From an uncultured Clostridia bacterium (GTDB lineage Bacteria > Bacillota > Clostridia > Oscillospirales > Oscillospiraceae), in NCBI GenBank assembly GCA_947173485.1, contig CAMWFH010000005.1, positions 1 through 64,000 of the forward strand: a stretch of 64,000 nt of DNA, read 5' to 3'. Numbering within the stretch: position 1 is the stretch's first letter; every line of letters starts with the position of its first letter. The translations under genes were made by a program, and so were the position numbers. Below are positions 62,047-64,000 of the stretch, in pieces. The notes under the pieces are model-generated. The model was given only the letters and a program-made list of their open reading frames with translations, ran no database searches and was not told the origin of the DNA.

Positions 62047-63675
62047 ATGAGAAACTTGAGACGCCGTCTCGTGCCGGCACTGCTGCTGCTGGCGTGCATC
62101 CTGCTGACGGTCCCCGCCTTTGCCAGCGATGGCGGCGAGGCCGTGTCCAGTATGTACGCCACCTTCTGGGCCCTGGTGCCCCCCATCGTGGCCATTGTAC
62201 TGGCCCTGATCACCAAGGAGGCTTATTCCTCCCTGTTCATCGGGGTGCTGGTAGGGGCCCTGTTCCAGTGCAACTTCGCCCCGGTGGATACCCTGGACAC
62301 CATCATCAATGACGGCCTGGTGTCTGCCATCGAGGGCAACGCCGGTATCTTCCTGTTCCTGGTGCTGCTGGGCATCATCGTGGCCCTGGTCAACGCCTCC
62401 GGCGGTTCCGCTGCCTTTGGCCGCTGGGCGGAGCGCAACATCAAGACCCGGGTGGGCGCCGCTCTGGCCACCTTCGTTCTGGGCATCCTGATCTTCATCG
62501 ACGACTACTTCAACTGCCTGACCGTGGGCTCCGTCATGCGGCCCGTCACCGACGGCCACAAGATCTCCCGGCCCAAGCTGGCGTACCTGATCGACGCCAC
62601 CGCCGCCCCCGTGTGCATGATCGCCCCGGTGAGCTCCTGGGCCGCCGCCGTTTCCGGCGTGGCCGCGGACCTGGATACCGGCATCAGCGGCATCGAGCTC
62701 TTCATCCAGGCTATCCCCTACAACTTCTACTCCCTGCTGACCTTCGTGTTCATCATCGCCCTGTGCGTGATGAAGTTCGACTACGGCCCCATGGCCGCCT
62801 ATGAGCAGAAGGCCCTGAAGGACGGCGAACTGGCGGCCCTGCCCGGCAGCGACACCGAGGAGGGCAACAAGAATGGCCGTGTCATGGACCTGATCATCCC
62901 CGTGGTCATCCTGTTCATCCTCTGCACCGTGGGCATGATCTATGTAGGCGGCTTCTTCGGTGTGGACGCCTGGGGCGGCACCGACTTTGCCGGCGACTTC
63001 ATCGGTTCCTTCGGCAACACCGACGCCTTCATCGGCCTGCCCTGGGGCGGCCTGGTGGCCCTGGTGCTGATCGTTGTCTATGTAGTGGCCCGCCGGGTGC
63101 TCACCTTCAAGGAGGCCATGGCCTGCGTGCCCAAGGGCTTCATCGCCATGGTGCCCCCCATCACCATCCTGACCCTGGCTGTCAGCCTGAAGAATATGAC
63201 CAGCGCTCTGGGCGCGGACGTGTTCGTAGGCGCCGCCATGGAGGGCGCTTCCAAGGGGCTCTACAGCCTGCTGCCCGCGGTGATCTTCATCGTGGCCTGC
63301 CTGCTGGCCTTCGCCTCCGGCACCAGCTGGGGCACCTTCGGCATCCTGATCCCCATCGTGGTCTCCGTCTTTGAGCCCAGCAGCACCCTGCTGACCATCG
63401 GCATCTCCGCCTGTCTGGCCGGGGCCGTGTGCGGCGACCACTGCTCCCCCATCTCCGATACCACCATCATGGCCTCCGCCGGGGCCCAGTGCGACCATGT
63501 GACCCATGTGTCCACCCAGCTCCCCTACGCCATCACCGTGGCGGCGGTCAGCTTCGTCAGCTTTATCGTGGCCGGTTTCGTCCAGAATGCGGTGATCTGC
63601 CTCGTTTTCGGCGCGGCCCTGACCGTGGGCGTCCTGTTCGTCCTCCGGCAGAGGGAGAACGAAAAGTCCGCTTGA
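62047..63675 (+). CDS. NhaC-family Na+/H+ antiporter-like lysine transporter
   Basis: The 542-aa protein has about eleven membrane helices and no large soluble domain. The first hydrophobic stretch (RLVPALLLLACILLTVPAFA) looks like a cleavable signal, as in some NhaC-like proteins. Conserved features are SLFIGVLVGALF, GILIFIDDYFNCLTVGSVMRP, TAAPVCMIAPVSSWAA, FASGTSWGTFGILIP and GDHCSPISDTTIM. Because it lies behind a lysine riboswitch, it is probably the lysine uptake system described for some Firmicutes as LysW-like rather than a sodium antiporter. AGGAG precedes the ATG. Confidence 0.9.
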   Translation: MRNLRRRLVPALLLLACILLTVPAFASDGGEAVSSMYATFWALVPPIVAIVLALITKEAYSSLFIGVLVGALFQCNFAPVDTLDTIINDGLVSAIEGNAGIFLFLVLLGIIVALVNASGGSAAFGRWAERNIKTRVGAALATFVLGILIFIDDYFNCLTVGSVMRPVTDGHKISRPKLAYLIDATAAPVCMIAPVSSWAAAVSGVAADLDTGISGIELFIQAIPYNFYSLLTFVFIIALCVMKFDYGPMAAYEQKALKDGELAALPGSDTEEGNKNGRVMDLIIPVVILFILCTVGMIYVGGFFGVDAWGGTDFAGDFIGSFGNTDAFIGLPWGGLVALVLIVVYVVARRVLTFKEAMACVPKGFIAMVPPITILTLAVSLKNMTSALGADVFVGAAMEGASKGLYSLLPAVIFIVACLLAFASGTSWGTFGILIPIVVSVFEPSSTLLTIGISACLAGAVCGDHCSPISDTTIMASAGAQCDHVTHVSTQLPYAITVAAVSFVSFIVAGFVQNAVICLVFGAALTVGVLFVLRQRENEKSA

Positions 63676-63692
63676 CCCCGCGTTTTACGGAT

Positions 63693-63734
63693 AAAAAGCC
63701 CGGAACGGTACTGCCTGTGCCGTTCCGGCTTTTT
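63693..63734 (+). terminator. Terminator after the NhaC-family gene
   Basis: AAAAAGCCCGGAACGG pairs with CCGTTCCGGCTTTTT (one bulged C), followed by a T-run. Confidence 0.85.
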
Positions 63735-63825
63735 GCTTTGGGCGGAAAGCGCTGGAATAGAAGGAAATTTGTGGAAACATCGCTATTTTACCCGTTAGAT
63801 ATACTATTTTTTCTGAAAAACCTAT

Positions 63826-63853
63826 TTGCAACTGGGGGATGGCGTGGTATAAT
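63826..63853 (+). promoter_or_regulatory. Promoter of the last gene in the window
   Basis: TTGCAA-N16-TATAAT, 69 bp before the start at 63923. Confidence 0.7.
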
Positions 63854-63922
63854 GGGGGCGGCATGAAAAGGCCCCTTCAGCGGGTGCTTCTGGGGCGTAA
63901 AACGTAAGGAGGCTGATCGATC

Positions 63923-64000
63923 ATGAAGAAGAGACCTTCCCATTTACAGCAGCCCGCCAAGCGGACGGGCCATCAGCTGCTGGCCTGGCTCCTGGTCTGC
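63923..64000 (+). CDS. N-terminal fragment of an unknown gene running out of the window
   Basis: Only the first 26 codons are present (MKKRPSHLQQPAKRTGHQLL...). AAGGAGG lies 10 nt before the ATG and a good promoter is upstream, so it is a real gene start. The basic start followed by LLAWLLVC suggests a membrane helix or signal anchor. Nothing further can be said. Confidence 0.6.
   Translation, partial: MKKRPSHLQQPAKRTGHQLLAWLLVC

Noticed and set aside
63781..63815. AT-rich stretch with a TATACT-like box upstream of the last gene
   Set aside because: A better spaced TTGCAA-N16-TATAAT promoter lies just downstream.

Overview
The window is one contiguous piece of a GC-rich Firmicutes chromosome. 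Sporulation regulator spoVT, S-layer-homology (SLH) surface proteins, strong AGGAGG-type ribosome sites, a lysine riboswitch, FeoAB, and a molybdenum hydroxylase operon together suggest a gut Clostridia of the Oscillospiraceae type (Flavonifractor/Lawsonibacter-like). That placement is inference from gene content; no rRNA or tRNA gene was seen to anchor it.

Layout. 1-9.1 kb holds housekeeping genes: an XRE regulator, a cyclophilin, a PH-like membrane protein and smpB on the minus strand; ung, secA, pgeF and a solute-binding lipoprotein on the plus strand. 9.1-9.8 kb is a TVP38-type membrane protein. 9.9-12.3 kb is a remnant of a prophage tail/lysis module (XkdX-like protein, small tail protein, two small membrane proteins/holin, CHAP endolysin with an SLH-like tail). 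Inside it lies a compact unit with every hallmark of a type I toxin-antitoxin locus: a 26-residue hydrophobic peptide with a hairpin-sequestered Shine-Dalgarno, faced by a convergent antisense promoter. 12.5-18.7 kb carries a polyferredoxin, a SIMPL protein, spoVT, a PTS IIC-like permease, a D-cysteine desulfhydrase-like enzyme and a GH13 glucosidase.

18.8-25 kb is a disturbed accessory block: an orphan Phd antitoxin, a duplicated 3' fragment of the desulfhydrase gene, a 5'-truncated and frameshifted SLH gene, nagA with a ROK regulator, and a multiply frameshifted TauE/SafE gene. A 16-bp exact direct repeat lies at 19464 and 24914, at the two ends of the nagA part. 25.2-27.7 kb is a feoA-feoB fusion.

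28.7-38.4 kb encodes two giant secreted SLH proteins (1399 and 1764 aa). 38.4-40.7 kb has a PilZ protein, an FlhB C-terminal-like protein and a YlqG-like protein. Divergent from these is cheA-cheW-cheR-cheB (40.9-45.5 kb). These genes look like one motility/surface neighbourhood, although no flagellar structural genes are in view.

45.6-50.2 kb is a xanthine-dehydrogenase-type operon (xdhA-xdhB-xdhC) followed by a membrane-anchored C39-like protein whose start is broken by a 4-bp duplication. It diverges from a MalY/PatB aminotransferase. 51.5-53.1 kb is a tandem array of three paralogous membrane-anchored proteins of unknown function. 53.2-57.5 kb has rpsU, leuS and a second GH13 enzyme. 57.6-61.6 kb is a heterodimeric BmrCD-like ABC exporter plus a small unknown protein. 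61.7-63.7 kb is a lysine riboswitch controlling an NhaC-family transporter, probably a lysine importer. The window ends inside a new gene at 63923.

Limits: everything was read by eye. Promoters, terminators and RNA structures are pattern matches, and family names rest on recognised motifs, not on database searches.
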